From: Candidatus Cloacimonadota bacterium
GTDB taxonomy: Bacteria; UBA4055
Direction of reading: 5' to 3'
DNA length: 41,952 nucleotides
NCBI GenBank assembly: GCA_002742935.1
Contig: PDON01000032.1
Location: forward strand, 1-41,952
Within the stretch, counting starts at the first letter, position 1; every line of letters starts with the position of its first letter. Below are positions 33,672 to 41,787 of the stretch, one piece after another. The notes under the pieces are model-generated. The model was not told the origin of the DNA, searched no databases, and saw only the letters and a list, made by a program, of their open reading frames with translations. The position numbers and the translations under genes are program-made.

Positions 33672-33759
33672 TAGAAACTCCTCATTATTAAACTAATAAA
33701 ATTTTACTAAAAAAAGGTATTTAATGCAATTGTAAAAACATTAAAACATGATAAAAAGC

Positions 33760-34431
33760 TTAAAAATATCCTATGTTTTTATTTTGAGATATATCTAAAA
33801 TATCATTAATATTTGTTTTTATAACCTCAATTTCTTTAGATGATTCTGACTTACAACACCTTCTCATTACATTTCCTTTACTGAACTCTTTTAGAACAAT
33901 ATCAACCTCGTCTAAAGGTTCAAAAAGATTTCTCTTTAAGTTGTTTATGAAAATTAACTGAAAAAGGAATGATAAGATACCCATAAATGCTACACTCCAC
34001 GCTCCCTTAGATCCAAATTTTTTAGCTTTCTTATCGGCCATAATCATTGCCTCTCTGTTAATATCACTTAAAACAGATATAGCTTTAATAATCTCTTTGG
34101 TTGAGTTGTAATCACCGTCAAAAGATTTTTCATAGTTGTTTTCAATTGTTTTTATAGCATCAACTTCACCTTTTTCAGTAACATTACCTTTTAAAAAATT
34201 TAAAGATTTTCTAAACTTTTCAATAAGTTCAATCTTCTCATCTCCACCTCTGTTTAAACCAATAAAAGAGAGCATATTTCTACTTTCATGTAGAGAGAGC
34301 TCATTCTGTTTTATAATAACTTCAATAATAGGACTTATTCTTGTAAGTACCCAAATAGATGAGAAAAATATAAGGGAGTGAAAAATTAAAAGAGACCATC
34401 CTGCAAACTCTATATTTTTAAAGATACGCAT
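33760..34431 (-). CDS. Two-helix membrane protein with sensor-like periplasmic bundle
   Basis: This 223-residue protein has a membrane helix at about 12-32 and another at about 143-166. The ~110-residue helical segment between them ('IKQNELSLHESRNMLSFIG', 'AIKTIENNYEKSFDGDYNS') looks like the four-helix-bundle sensor of chemoreceptors and histidine kinases. The ~55 cytoplasmic residues after helix 2 (LFEPLDEVDIVLKEFSKGN) resemble a HAMP segment, and then the protein stops without any kinase or methyl-accepting domain. It begins one base after the stop of the KtrA gene, so it belongs to the K+ uptake operon and may sense a signal for it (inference). I do not recognise a named family. Confidence 0.6.
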   Translation of the reverse strand: MRIFKNIEFAGWSLLIFHSLIFFSSIWVLTRISPIIEVIIKQNELSLHESRNMLSFIGLNRGGDEKIELIEKFRKSLNFLKGNVTEKGEVDAIKTIENNYEKSFDGDYNSTKEIIKAISVLSDINREAMIMADKKAKKFGSKGAWSVAFMGILSFLFQLIFINNLKRNLFEPLDEVDIVLKEFSKGNVMRRCCKSESSKEIEVIKTNINDILDISQNKNIGYF

Positions 34432-34432
34432 A

Positions 34433-35086
34433 CTAGATACCTTTCATCAGTTTTGGGATATCCTTAACATTGGATACTATTATAAGATTATCATTTTCTT
34501 TTAGTGACATATAAGGATTGGGTTGCATAACCTCTTCATTTCTCCTTATACCAACAACCATAATACCAAATCTTTTAGGAAGCTCAAGCTCTATTAAGTT
34601 TTTACCAACCATAGATTTATGTAATAAAACTTCTGTAAGGTGAAGATCGTTTCCTAAGTTTACATCTTTAATAATATCATTATACAGAACTCTATTGGCA
34701 AACCTTCTTCCAAACTCCTGTTCAGGATTTGTTACTTGATCAGCACCAACAAGTTGCAAAATTCTTTGATGAAGCTTATCATTTGCCCTTGATATAACTT
34801 TTGTTGCTCCCATCTGCTTTAATAAGGCTGTACATATTATTGAAGCCTCTTTTGAATCATCTCCAATTGCACATATAGCACAATCTCTTTTATCAGGTTG
34901 AAGCTTAGCTAAAGATACCTCATCTGTGGCATCTGCAATAACTGCTTCCGTAACATAGTTAGATGCTTCTTCAACAAGGCTCTTTTTAATATCTACCGCC
35001 ATAACTTCGGCCCCTTTTTCCGAAAGAGTTTTAACAAGCGACATTCCAAACTGCCCAAGACCAATTACTACAATTTGCTGTTTCAT
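34433..35086 (-). CDS. ktrA: Ktr/Trk K+ uptake regulatory subunit (RCK protein)
   Basis: This 217-residue cytoplasmic protein has an RCK_N Rossmann domain (1-~130) with GLGQFG at 8-13, the acidic D32 after strand 2 (MAVDIKK) and 'AVIADATDEVSL', then an RCK_C domain (~135-217). This is the KtrA layout: a ring of such subunits binds ATP/ADP and nucleotides and gates the membrane partner KtrB. The single RCK pair and the length (KtrA of Bacillus is about 222) favour KtrA over TrkA, which has two pairs. It starts 14 bases after the stop of the KtrB-like gene. Confidence 0.9.
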   Translation of the reverse strand: MKQQIVVIGLGQFGMSLVKTLSEKGAEVMAVDIKKSLVEEASNYVTEAVIADATDEVSLAKLQPDKRDCAICAIGDDSKEASIICTALLKQMGATKVISRANDKLHQRILQLVGADQVTNPEQEFGRRFANRVLYNDIIKDVNLGNDLHLTEVLLHKSMVGKNLIELELPKRFGIMVVGIRRNEEVMQPNPYMSLKENDNLIIVSNVKDIPKLMKGI

Positions 35087-35100
35087 TTATAAATCTCCAA

Positions 35101-37095
35101 CTATGTTAATGATATTTTTGCTCTCAATGTTTCTCTACTATTTTCCTTGTTTGAAATATTAAAAAAAGCAAATAGAGTAATAGGGCCTATTCTTCCTATA
35201 AACATTGAAAAGATTATTATAATTTTACCTATTTCATCTAACATATCTGTACAACCAATGGAAAGACCAACTGTTGCCAAAGCTGATGTTGCCTCAAAGA
35301 TTATTAATTTTAAGGGTATATCTTGTGTTGTTTCAAGCATGAAGATAGCAAAAAACCATATTAAAAAACCTGCTATAAATATAGATATGGCTCTGTATAC
35401 GGTAGTATGGTGTATCTCTCTATTAAAAAGAGTTAAAGCATTTCTATTCCTAATCGTTTTCCAAAAAGTTATTGCTATTATACCAATTGTTGTTGTTTTT
35501 ATACCACCGGCGGTACTACCGGGAGATCCACCTATAAACATATATATGATCATTATGATAAGGGTAGGATTAGATAAGCTACTTATATCAACAGAGTTAA
35601 ATCCGGCTGTTCTTAAAGTTACCGAAAGAGCTACTCCATTGCTAAATTTATCAAATAGTGGTAAATTTTCCAAAATACCTCTCCACTCAAAAATAGTAAT
35701 AAAAAAAGCACCTGAAACCAATAAAATAGCCGTAACAATCAAACTTATTCTGGAAGATATAGATATGTGATAACCTCTCAACCATCTTGGAATAACTAAG
35801 GTTGTGGCCGGTGCTAAACCTCCTAGTACTATCAAAATTGATACAGTATGAAGTATAAAAGGGTTTGAGTTGTAGTTTATTAAACTATCACTGTCAAGGG
35901 CAAATCCCGCGTTACAAAATGCCGATACAGAGGTAAAGATAGCTTTCCAAATAGAATCCGTTAAATCTCCACTCTTTGTAAGAAACATAATAAATAGAAA
36001 AGCAGCTCCAAATATTTCAGCAGTAAATGTAACTTTCAAAATAGTAGATAGAGATGTTATTATTTTGTCATGGTCAGTATCGTTTATGGATTTTATAATA
36101 TACTCCTGTTTAAGAGATAATCTTTGACCAAGTTTATGGAATAAGATTATTGTAACACCCATTATACCTATTCCTCCCAATTGTATGAGTAGTAGTAAAA
36201 AAAGCTGACCCCAAAAAGTAAAATTATCAGCTATACTCATAGTAGAAAGTCCGGTTACACAAACACCACTTGTAGATATAAAAAGAGCATCAACCAACCC
36301 TATAGGGTTCTTTGTAGATATAGGTAAAATTAGAAGAATAGCTCCAAATACAGATAGAAAAAGAAATGTTAGAGAAAGTATTCTTTCAGGATTATCAATA
36401 AAGAGGTTCCACCAAAATTCAGCTTTACCAACATCTTTGTTTTTTAATTGTAAAGAGAGTAAAATAATTATGATTACAGAAATAACTATAGTAACTATTA
36501 TTAGTTTTGGAAGATATACTAAAAAAAACAAAAGGGTTGAGAGTAGAGTAAGGGTAATATAATTAACCCTCTTAAGACCTTTTGAAATCAACCAAGCGTT
36601 GTATATAGATACAGTTAAGAATAGAGATACTATAAGAGGAATTACAGAGTAATATACAACCTCTAATTCTGCAAATATATAGATCATAAGCGGTATTATA
36701 AGTGAAATGGCTCCATAGCGAGCTGTTGATGATAAGGAGTGGGATTCTACATCCTCATCTTTATCAATAACCCATCTACTTTGAATAAAAATATATATTA
36801 AAAGAATTAGGATAGAGGTAAATAGAAGAGTGTAAAAAGGGTCTTTAACTATACGTTCTAAATGCAATACATAGAATGATACTGACAGAATATAACCAGC
36901 TAATTTATTTAGTTTGCCTTCTTTACTCCCAATTGTAGTTGATAAAAAAAAGATACCTAAAGATATTAAAATTGACACTGTTGTAAAAGTCCAATTACTT
37001 AAAAAACTACTTCCCAACTCAACAAACATTATTGGTACAGGAGAAAGAACCATAAGCAAAGGTTTTATTTTAGATCCTTCAAGCGAAAACTTCAT
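35101..37095 (-). CDS. KtrB-like K+ transporter with long N-terminal membrane extension
   Basis: This 664-residue membrane protein has in its last ~430 residues the four M1-P-M2 units of the Trk/Ktr/HKT family. Their filter glycines are seen in TSGVCVTGL, SAFCNAGF, LRTAGFNSVD and SALATVGLSIG, together with the family blocks 'IQLGGIGIMGVTIILFH' and 'FIGGSPGSTAGGIKTTT'. KtrB proteins have about 450 residues; the extra ~230 N-terminal residues contain about seven more hydrophobic helices, as in a subset of Bacteroidetes-type TrkH proteins. The role of the extension is unknown. It heads the operon with KtrA and a sensor-like protein. It transports K+ (or Na+-coupled K+) inward. Confidence 0.88.
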   Translation of the reverse strand: MKFSLEGSKIKPLLMVLSPVPIMFVELGSSFLSNWTFTTVSILISLGIFFLSTTIGSKEGKLNKLAGYILSVSFYVLHLERIVKDPFYTLLFTSILILLIYIFIQSRWVIDKDEDVESHSLSSTARYGAISLIIPLMIYIFAELEVVYYSVIPLIVSLFLTVSIYNAWLISKGLKRVNYITLTLLSTLLFFLVYLPKLIIVTIVISVIIIILLSLQLKNKDVGKAEFWWNLFIDNPERILSLTFLFLSVFGAILLILPISTKNPIGLVDALFISTSGVCVTGLSTMSIADNFTFWGQLFLLLLIQLGGIGIMGVTIILFHKLGQRLSLKQEYIIKSINDTDHDKIITSLSTILKVTFTAEIFGAAFLFIMFLTKSGDLTDSIWKAIFTSVSAFCNAGFALDSDSLINYNSNPFILHTVSILIVLGGLAPATTLVIPRWLRGYHISISSRISLIVTAILLVSGAFFITIFEWRGILENLPLFDKFSNGVALSVTLRTAGFNSVDISSLSNPTLIIMIIYMFIGGSPGSTAGGIKTTTIGIIAITFWKTIRNRNALTLFNREIHHTTVYRAISIFIAGFLIWFFAIFMLETTQDIPLKLIIFEATSALATVGLSIGCTDMLDEIGKIIIIFSMFIGRIGPITLFAFFNISNKENSRETLRAKISLT

Positions 37096-37420
37096 CTATC
37101 CACCGGTTAAAATTAGATCCATATCAAAATTTATGTATAAAACCTATTTTAACATAAATTTTCGAGAAAGTTATTTATTTGCTTAATGATTGTCAAGAAT
37201 CTAATACTCAAATTTTTATTTCAAAAACCTATCTTTTAAACTTCTAGAAACCCTCTAATCTTCTAATATTAGTACATTTAAAACAATCTAAAAATAGAAA
37301 TTTATAATCAATTTACGATTTGAAATTCCATTTTTATAGTTTCTAGAGTATATTAAAAATAAAAGCTGTAAAACTACTTTTATACAAAGGTAGATCAATC
37401 TATAAAAGTTGGAGTAAATT
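37096..37420. other. Divergent AT-rich gap between KtrB-like and GNAT genes
   Basis: This 325-base region must hold the promoters of both flanking genes. A possible plus-strand pair is TTGAAA (37320-37325) and TAGAGT (37344-37349) with 18-base spacing, which is weak. GGAG in TTGGAGTAAATTATG serves the GNAT gene. I see no hairpin, repeat or small gene that I can support. Confidence 0.3.
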
Positions 37421-37900
37421 ATGGAAATTAACATAAGAGGTTTGGAAAAGTCTCACTTTGAGCAATTGTATGCTTTATTTGATCAGATTGACAATCTTCA
37501 TCACGATTCAATACCATCTATATTTAAAAGATCTTTTGATAAAAAAGGTGTTAAATCACATCTGGAAAATATACTTATTAGTAAAACTCATCATATAGTT
37601 GTTGCAGTTGATAAAAATGAAAATGTATTGGGATTTGGGGAGTATATTATTAAAAGTATTGAGAATCATAAAGTTTTTGAAGATAAAAAAAGTATAAATA
37701 TAGTGTCTATAATTGTAAAAAAAGAGTACAGGTGTAGAGGTATAGGAACAAAAATACTTAAATATATTGAAGATCAGACTACTCTTCTTAAACTAGACTC
37801 AACAGAGTTAATGGTTTGGGGATTCAACCAACCTGCAATAAAATTTTATGAATCAAATGGATATGAAACCCTATTTAAGAAATTACATAAAAAGAGGTAA
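37421..37900 (+). CDS. GNAT-family N-acetyltransferase
   Basis: This 159-residue protein has the GNAT fold order: an N-terminal strand and helix, 'IVVAVDKNENVLGFGEYII', then 'SINIVSIIVKKEYRCRGIGT' containing the acetyl-CoA pyrophosphate loop R104-x2-G107-x-G109. The closing 'NQPAIKFYESNGYET' places the C-terminal motif B tyrosine and FYxxNGY. It transfers an acetyl group from acetyl-CoA to an unknown amine; the substrate cannot be told from sequence. GGAG precedes the ATG. It is a single gene pointing towards the flagellar genes. Confidence 0.85.
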   Translation: MEINIRGLEKSHFEQLYALFDQIDNLHHDSIPSIFKRSFDKKGVKSHLENILISKTHHIVVAVDKNENVLGFGEYIIKSIENHKVFEDKKSINIVSIIVKKEYRCRGIGTKILKYIEDQTTLLKLDSTELMVWGFNQPAIKFYESNGYETLFKKLHKKR

Positions 37901-38045
37901 CAACATGAAAGAGCGAAGCGACACCACTTGATTTTTTATCTAAAAGATTAAGTCAACAACATTTACCACGAAAGATGTCCTACACCCATTGCAGAAAAAA
38001 ATAGGACGAAGTAATAGGAAGCTGGCAGGCTATTTGGTTGCATAC
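37901..38045. other. Compositionally distinct island between GNAT and fliR
   Basis: These 145 bases are visibly richer in G and C than their surroundings (for example GAGCGAAGCGACACCAC) and code for nothing I can support. They look like the edge or remnant of a dispersed repeat or mobile element, but no inverted ends or transposase are seen. Confidence 0.3.
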
Positions 38046-38828
38046 CTATCCACCCAAAAGCTTTATCAGAGATAACATATCATGCTCTACAATACCTAAA
38101 TTTACAATAAATAGCTTTATGACATATCCTAGTATTGTTATAAATGTAATAAATCCTATCAATATTTTTAAAGGGAATCCTACAAGAAAAATATTCATCT
38201 GGGGAACAGTTCTTGCTATTATACCTAAGGCCGATTCAATAATGAAGAGAGTTACTACAACAGGAGCTCCTGCTTTTATTCCTAAAGAGAAAAGAGTGGA
38301 AAGATTTTTTGTAAGCATCTCCGTAATAGATGAAACGGATAAAAAATTTACACTTCCTAAAGCTATCTCCTTAAAGCTTTCACCAATAGCTTCAATAAAA
38401 AAGAGATGCCCGCCAATTAATAGGAATATAAGCATTAAGAAAAAGTATTTAAGTCTACTCATAAGAGAAAGATTTGTATCTGTTGTAGGATCCATCATTG
38501 CCATCATTGTAAGTCCCATTTGAAGACCCATTAGTTCTCCTGCAAATTGAAATGCAGCAAATATAAAAAGAGGAACGAATCCTATTGTAATTCCAATAAA
38601 TAGTTCACTTAAAGCATAGCCTACAAACTTTATAAGACCGCCATCAATAGTGGGAGCAATAGGGGTAACAAAAGGGAAAAGAAGAATAGCCAAGAGAAAT
38701 GAGAGCAATACTTTAACCCTCATATCAACACCTTGATAACCCAAAACAGGTAAAAATACCACAATAGTCAAAACTCTTATAAAAGCTAAAAAAAAGGATT
38801 CAATATTATTTGGAGTAATAAAATCCAT
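38046..38828 (-). CDS. fliR: Flagellar export gate protein FliR
   Basis: FliR is the single-copy core subunit of the FliPQR export gate inside the flagellar basal body. The 260-residue membrane protein has six hydrophobic segments and the family blocks 'RVLTIVVFLPVLGYQGVDMR', 'FQFAGELMGLQMGLTMMAMM' and 'GIIARTVPQMNIFLVGFPLK'. Its ATG overlaps the stop of fliQ (TAATG), so translation is coupled. Usually flhB and flhA follow fliR; here the operon ends and a GNAT gene faces it, so those genes must be elsewhere. The same fold occurs in type III secretion, but fliO upstream supports the flagellar assignment. Confidence 0.95.
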   Translation of the reverse strand: MDFITPNNIESFFLAFIRVLTIVVFLPVLGYQGVDMRVKVLLSFLLAILLFPFVTPIAPTIDGGLIKFVGYALSELFIGITIGFVPLFIFAAFQFAGELMGLQMGLTMMAMMDPTTDTNLSLMSRLKYFFLMLIFLLIGGHLFFIEAIGESFKEIALGSVNFLSVSSITEMLTKNLSTLFSLGIKAGAPVVVTLFIIESALGIIARTVPQMNIFLVGFPLKILIGFITFITILGYVIKLFIVNLGIVEHDMLSLIKLLGG

Positions 38829-39097
38829 TATTGAGAAACTAAAACTATAAGGTTAAACATCTCTTGGGTGAAAGAAAGTACTAAATTCATCATCCATGGA
38901 AGACCAATTATAAGTGTTGCCAGAACTGCAATCATCTTTGGAATAAATGTTAAAGTCATCTCTTGAATCTGTGTAGCAGATTGAAAGATACCTATAACCA
39001 AACCAACAATTAAACCTACCAATAAAATTGGAGCAGAAAGAAGAACCGCCGTATTTACACTTCTTGTAAGTATATATAAAACAAACTCTTGATCCAT
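38828..39097 (-). CDS. fliQ: Flagellar export gate protein FliQ
   Basis: The 89-residue, two-helix membrane protein matches FliQ in length and sequence ('SAPILLVGLIVGLVIGIFQS', 'ATQIQEMTLTFIPKMIAV', 'GLPWMMNLVLSFT'). Four copies wrap the FliPR core of the export gate. It is coupled by TAATG overlaps to fliP before it and fliR after it. Confidence 0.95.
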   Translation of the reverse strand: MDQEFVLYILTRSVNTAVLLSAPILLVGLIVGLVIGIFQSATQIQEMTLTFIPKMIAVLATLIIGLPWMMNLVLSFTQEMFNLIVLVSQ

Positions 39098-39843
39098 TAT
39101 CTATACCCCTTAATTATTGATTCAACCAACAGGTACCATCCGTCAACCAGAACAAAAAGCAAGATTTTAAACGGTAAGGATATCATCATTGGAGGGAGCA
39201 TCATCATACCCATACTCATAAGAATTGAGGCTATAACCATATCAATTATTATGAAAGGGAGGTAGAGAATAAAGCCTATTTGGAAAGCTATTCTCAACTC
39301 TGATATAATAAAAGCCGGAATAACAACATGAAGAGGAATATCTAAAGCTGTTTTGGGCTTTTTACCCTTGTTTAAACTCAAAAAAAGTTCAAGCTCATGC
39401 TCTCCTGTTTGTTTTAGCATAAACTTTTTCATATCAACCGAAGCTTTATCCAGTGCAACCTGCATGGTAATCTTCTTTTCACTAAATGGGAGATATGCAT
39501 TTTCATAAATATTTCCAAAAGTTGGAGACATAATATAAAATGTAAGAAACAGAGAGAGCCCTATAATAACCTGATTTGGTGGCATCTGTTGAATCCCGAG
39601 AGCTGTTTTTACAAAATGGAATATAATTACAACTCTCGTAAAACTTGTTGTCATAATTAGGATTGAAGGTGCCAATGTTAGGACTGTCATTAAAACTAAT
39701 ATTTGAATAGCTGTTACAAAATCAGTAGCTTCATCAATCTTTTTTGCAGATATTGAAATTGTAGGGAAAACAGGATCAACCTGAGAAAAAAGACCTACAA
39801 CAAAGAGTAAAACTATTGCAACAATATACTTCCTATTCACCAT
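39097..39843 (-). CDS. fliP: Flagellar export gate protein FliP
   Basis: Five FliP subunits and one FliR form the core of the flagellar type III export gate. The protein (~248 residues) has a cleavable signal sequence, as FliP proteins do (VAIVLLFVVGLFS). The diagnostic blocks are 'LAPSILIMTTSFTRVVIIF', 'ALGIQQMPPNQVIIGLSLFL' and 'IPAFIISELRIAFQIGFILY'. I place the start at ATG 39843, which has AGGAAA upstream and overlaps fliO by 11 bases; an in-frame GTG at 39858 would add five residues. Confidence 0.95.
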   Translation of the reverse strand: MVNRKYIVAIVLLFVVGLFSQVDPVFPTISISAKKIDEATDFVTAIQILVLMTVLTLAPSILIMTTSFTRVVIIFHFVKTALGIQQMPPNQVIIGLSLFLTFYIMSPTFGNIYENAYLPFSEKKITMQVALDKASVDMKKFMLKQTGEHELELFLSLNKGKKPKTALDIPLHVVIPAFIISELRIAFQIGFILYLPFIIIDMVIASILMSMGMMMLPPMMISLPFKILLFVLVDGWYLLVESIIKGYR

Positions 39844-40336
39844 CAACTTTCCTAACACTCTTTTTTAAGATTGAACCAAACCCCTCTCCTGTAGTCCTGT
39901 CTATACTATTTTCAATATCCCTAATCTCTTCTCCCTTTTCAAACTTATCTATTAAGGTTATGTTCTTTTCAGAGATTCCCAAAAGATAGATCTTATCGTA
40001 AAATTTTATTACCTGTAACTGTTTATTGTAGGTGAGAGGAGCTATTCCTATTGAATCATACAGCTCATTTGAGAGATTACCTCTTCTTACTCTTTTACTT
40101 TGAAACTTTTTCATAAAAAGTATGAATAGATATATAAAAACAATAACAATTAAAAGCATTATACCCATTTTGGCTATTAGTGAAAACCAAGAGGGTGAGT
40201 TCTCCTTAACAGCATAGGCCAAAGATTTTGTTGTATCGGCAACAGCTTTATTGTTTAGTATCGAGTTTGCTTTATCAAGGTCAATTGCGTTTAGGGAGCT
40301 TAGTAAAATTAGTGGTAAAAATATTAAATAGTTCAT
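39833..40336 (-). CDS. fliO: Flagellar assembly protein FliO
   Basis: FliO helps assemble the FliP ring. The 167-residue protein has a signal-like start (MNYLIFLPLILLSSLNA), a short periplasmic part, a membrane helix at about 54-76 ('AKMGIMLLIVIVFIYLFILF') and a cytoplasmic FliO domain with 'DSIGIAPLTYNKQLQVIKFY' and LLGISEKNITLI. It is the least conserved flagellar gate gene, but its place before fliP settles the call. It is the first gene of fliOPQR and diverges from trmL. Confidence 0.9.
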   Translation of the reverse strand: MNYLIFLPLILLSSLNAIDLDKANSILNNKAVADTTKSLAYAVKENSPSWFSLIAKMGIMLLIVIVFIYLFILFMKKFQSKRVRRGNLSNELYDSIGIAPLTYNKQLQVIKFYDKIYLLGISEKNITLIDKFEKGEEIRDIENSIDRTTGEGFGSILKKSVRKVDGE

Positions 40337-40427
40337 AAATTTAATTTTTGTTGTTTATCAGTTACTTAAATTTATAAATTGTTAATCAACATTCAAAGAT
40401 AAATCTATCTTTTTTACGGAGGAAATT

Positions 40428-40886
40428 TTGAAAAACTTTATCAATATAGTTTTGTTTGAACCGGAAATACCCCAAAACACTGGAAATATTGGCAGGTTAT
40501 GTGTTGGTCTTGATATTTGTTTACATCTTATTGAACCTTTGGGATTTGATATTAGTGATAAAATGGTAAAGAGGTCAGGTCTTGACTATTGGAAAGAGCT
40601 TGATTTGATAACCTATGTTTCTTGGAATGATTTTTTAGATAAAAATAGAGATCCTAAAATTTTATATGCATCCACAAAACCACAAAAAACTATATATGAA
40701 ACAAAATTTTCCAAAGGTTGTTTTGTGGTCTTTGGAAAGGAAACTGGAGGGCTGCCTCAATGGTTTCACAATCAGTATAAACTTGGAGGATTTACAATAC
40801 CAATGCCCGGAGCTGTGAGATCTATAAACTTAAGTAATAGTGTTGCCGTTGTGGCTTATGAAGCTTTTAGACAATTATCCGGTTAA
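40428..40886 (+). CDS. trmL: tRNA (cytidine(34)-2'-O)-methyltransferase TrmL
   Basis: TrmL methylates the ribose of the wobble base C34/U34 in certain tRNA-Leu species. The 152-residue protein is the short SPOUT form without an RNA-binding extension (E. coli TrmL has 157 residues). Motif 1 is PQNTGNIGR (15-23), motif 2 FGKETGGLP (102-110) and motif 3 'IPMPGAVRSINLSNSVAV', which builds the trefoil knot that holds S-adenosylmethionine. The start is TTG 40428 with GGAGG (40418-40422) 5 bases upstream. A tRNA-Leu(UAA), one of its usual substrates, is in this window at 1052-1135. Confidence 0.93.
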   Translation: MKNFINIVLFEPEIPQNTGNIGRLCVGLDICLHLIEPLGFDISDKMVKRSGLDYWKELDLITYVSWNDFLDKNRDPKILYASTKPQKTIYETKFSKGCFVVFGKETGGLPQWFHNQYKLGGFTIPMPGAVRSINLSNSVAVVAYEAFRQLSG

Positions 40887-40980
40887 TCTTTAATTGTGGA
40901 GCTGTTTGTTTGAGATCTACTTAAATTTGACCTTTTCCCGGTAGATTGCTAAATAGTATAATTGGAAATGTTTATTGGTT

Positions 40981-41787
40981 TTAGTTCTCATATTTTTGAT
41001 ATATGAGTTCTCCGCAATGTTTACAATGGCTAGCATCCAGATCATGTCCGGTTAATCCACATCTCTTACACTCTATATCTCTTTTTCGTGAAAGATACAT
41101 CCACTCTCTTATAACTAAGCCGGCTTGCCAAGGAATTAAAATTATGCCTGAAATAATCATGAGCACCGTAACCCATCTTCCTGCTTCAGTAACAGGGGTA
41201 ATATCGCCAAAACCAACAGTTGTCAAGGTTACAACAGTATAATAAAATGAATCTCCAAAATTTGAAAGGTTGTTGTTAGCTTCAAACTCTGCCCACCAGA
41301 AGAAACCCGATGATACAAAAAATATCATAAATATAGTAAATAGAAGCCTCATTACCTTAAGAGCGTGAAAATTTATTGTACCAAAGAAAAATTGAGGATC
41401 TTTCGTGAATCTCAAAAATCTAAATATTCTAAATACTTTAAAAACCCTAAGGATTGATATCACAGAGATATCTATGTGAGGAAATAGTATTATAATTATT
41501 GTCGGAGCTATTGCTATAAGATCTATAACAGAGTATATTTCAAAAAAATGTTTAATTCTACTCTTTGATCCATATAATCTCAATATATACTCAATAGAGA
41601 AAAAAGATACAATAACCAGTTCTGAATACCATAGGTTTTTTTCTGTTTCAGGATCCAGTTTGTATGTTGATAGTATAAATATTATAAGTGCTATAAGATT
41701 GAGAGCTATTATAAATATATCTACTATTTTTCCTGTAACTGTTTCGGAATCAATGAGATAGAACTCTATTTTTTCTCTTAAATTCAA
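40981..41787 (-). CDS. Voltage-gated K+ channel-like protein with C-terminal zinc ribbon
   Basis: This 268-residue protein has six membrane helices: S1-S3 between about 20 and 105, an S4 with regularly spaced arginines and lysine (RVFKVFRIFRFLRF, 114-127), and a pore with selectivity filter TVGFGD (190-195) between S5 and S6. It is therefore a Kv-like potassium channel. After S6 a short cytoplasmic tail carries two CxxC pairs (C240/C243 and C255/C258, the second as HCKHCGE), the pattern of a zinc ribbon. The start is TTG 41787 with GGAG 7 bases upstream; no in-frame ATG is near. It stands alone at the right end. Confidence 0.88.
   Translation of the reverse strand: MNLREKIEFYLIDSETVTGKIVDIFIIALNLIALIIFILSTYKLDPETEKNLWYSELVIVSFFSIEYILRLYGSKSRIKHFFEIYSVIDLIAIAPTIIIILFPHIDISVISILRVFKVFRIFRFLRFTKDPQFFFGTINFHALKVMRLLFTIFMIFFVSSGFFWWAEFEANNNLSNFGDSFYYTVVTLTTVGFGDITPVTEAGRWVTVLMIISGIILIPWQAGLVIREWMYLSRKRDIECKRCGLTGHDLDASHCKHCGELIYQKYEN

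Noticed and set aside
35147..35770. 207-codon plus-strand frame
   Set aside because: It is the antisense of the KtrB-like gene, whose conserved filter motifs fix the true frame.
38038..38523. 161-codon plus-strand frame
   Set aside because: It is antisense to fliR, which is clearly recognisable and coupled to fliQ.
40369..40380. 12-base AT-only palindrome AATTTATAAATT before trmL
   Set aside because: AT-only palindromes of this size are expected by chance in such AT-rich intergenic DNA.
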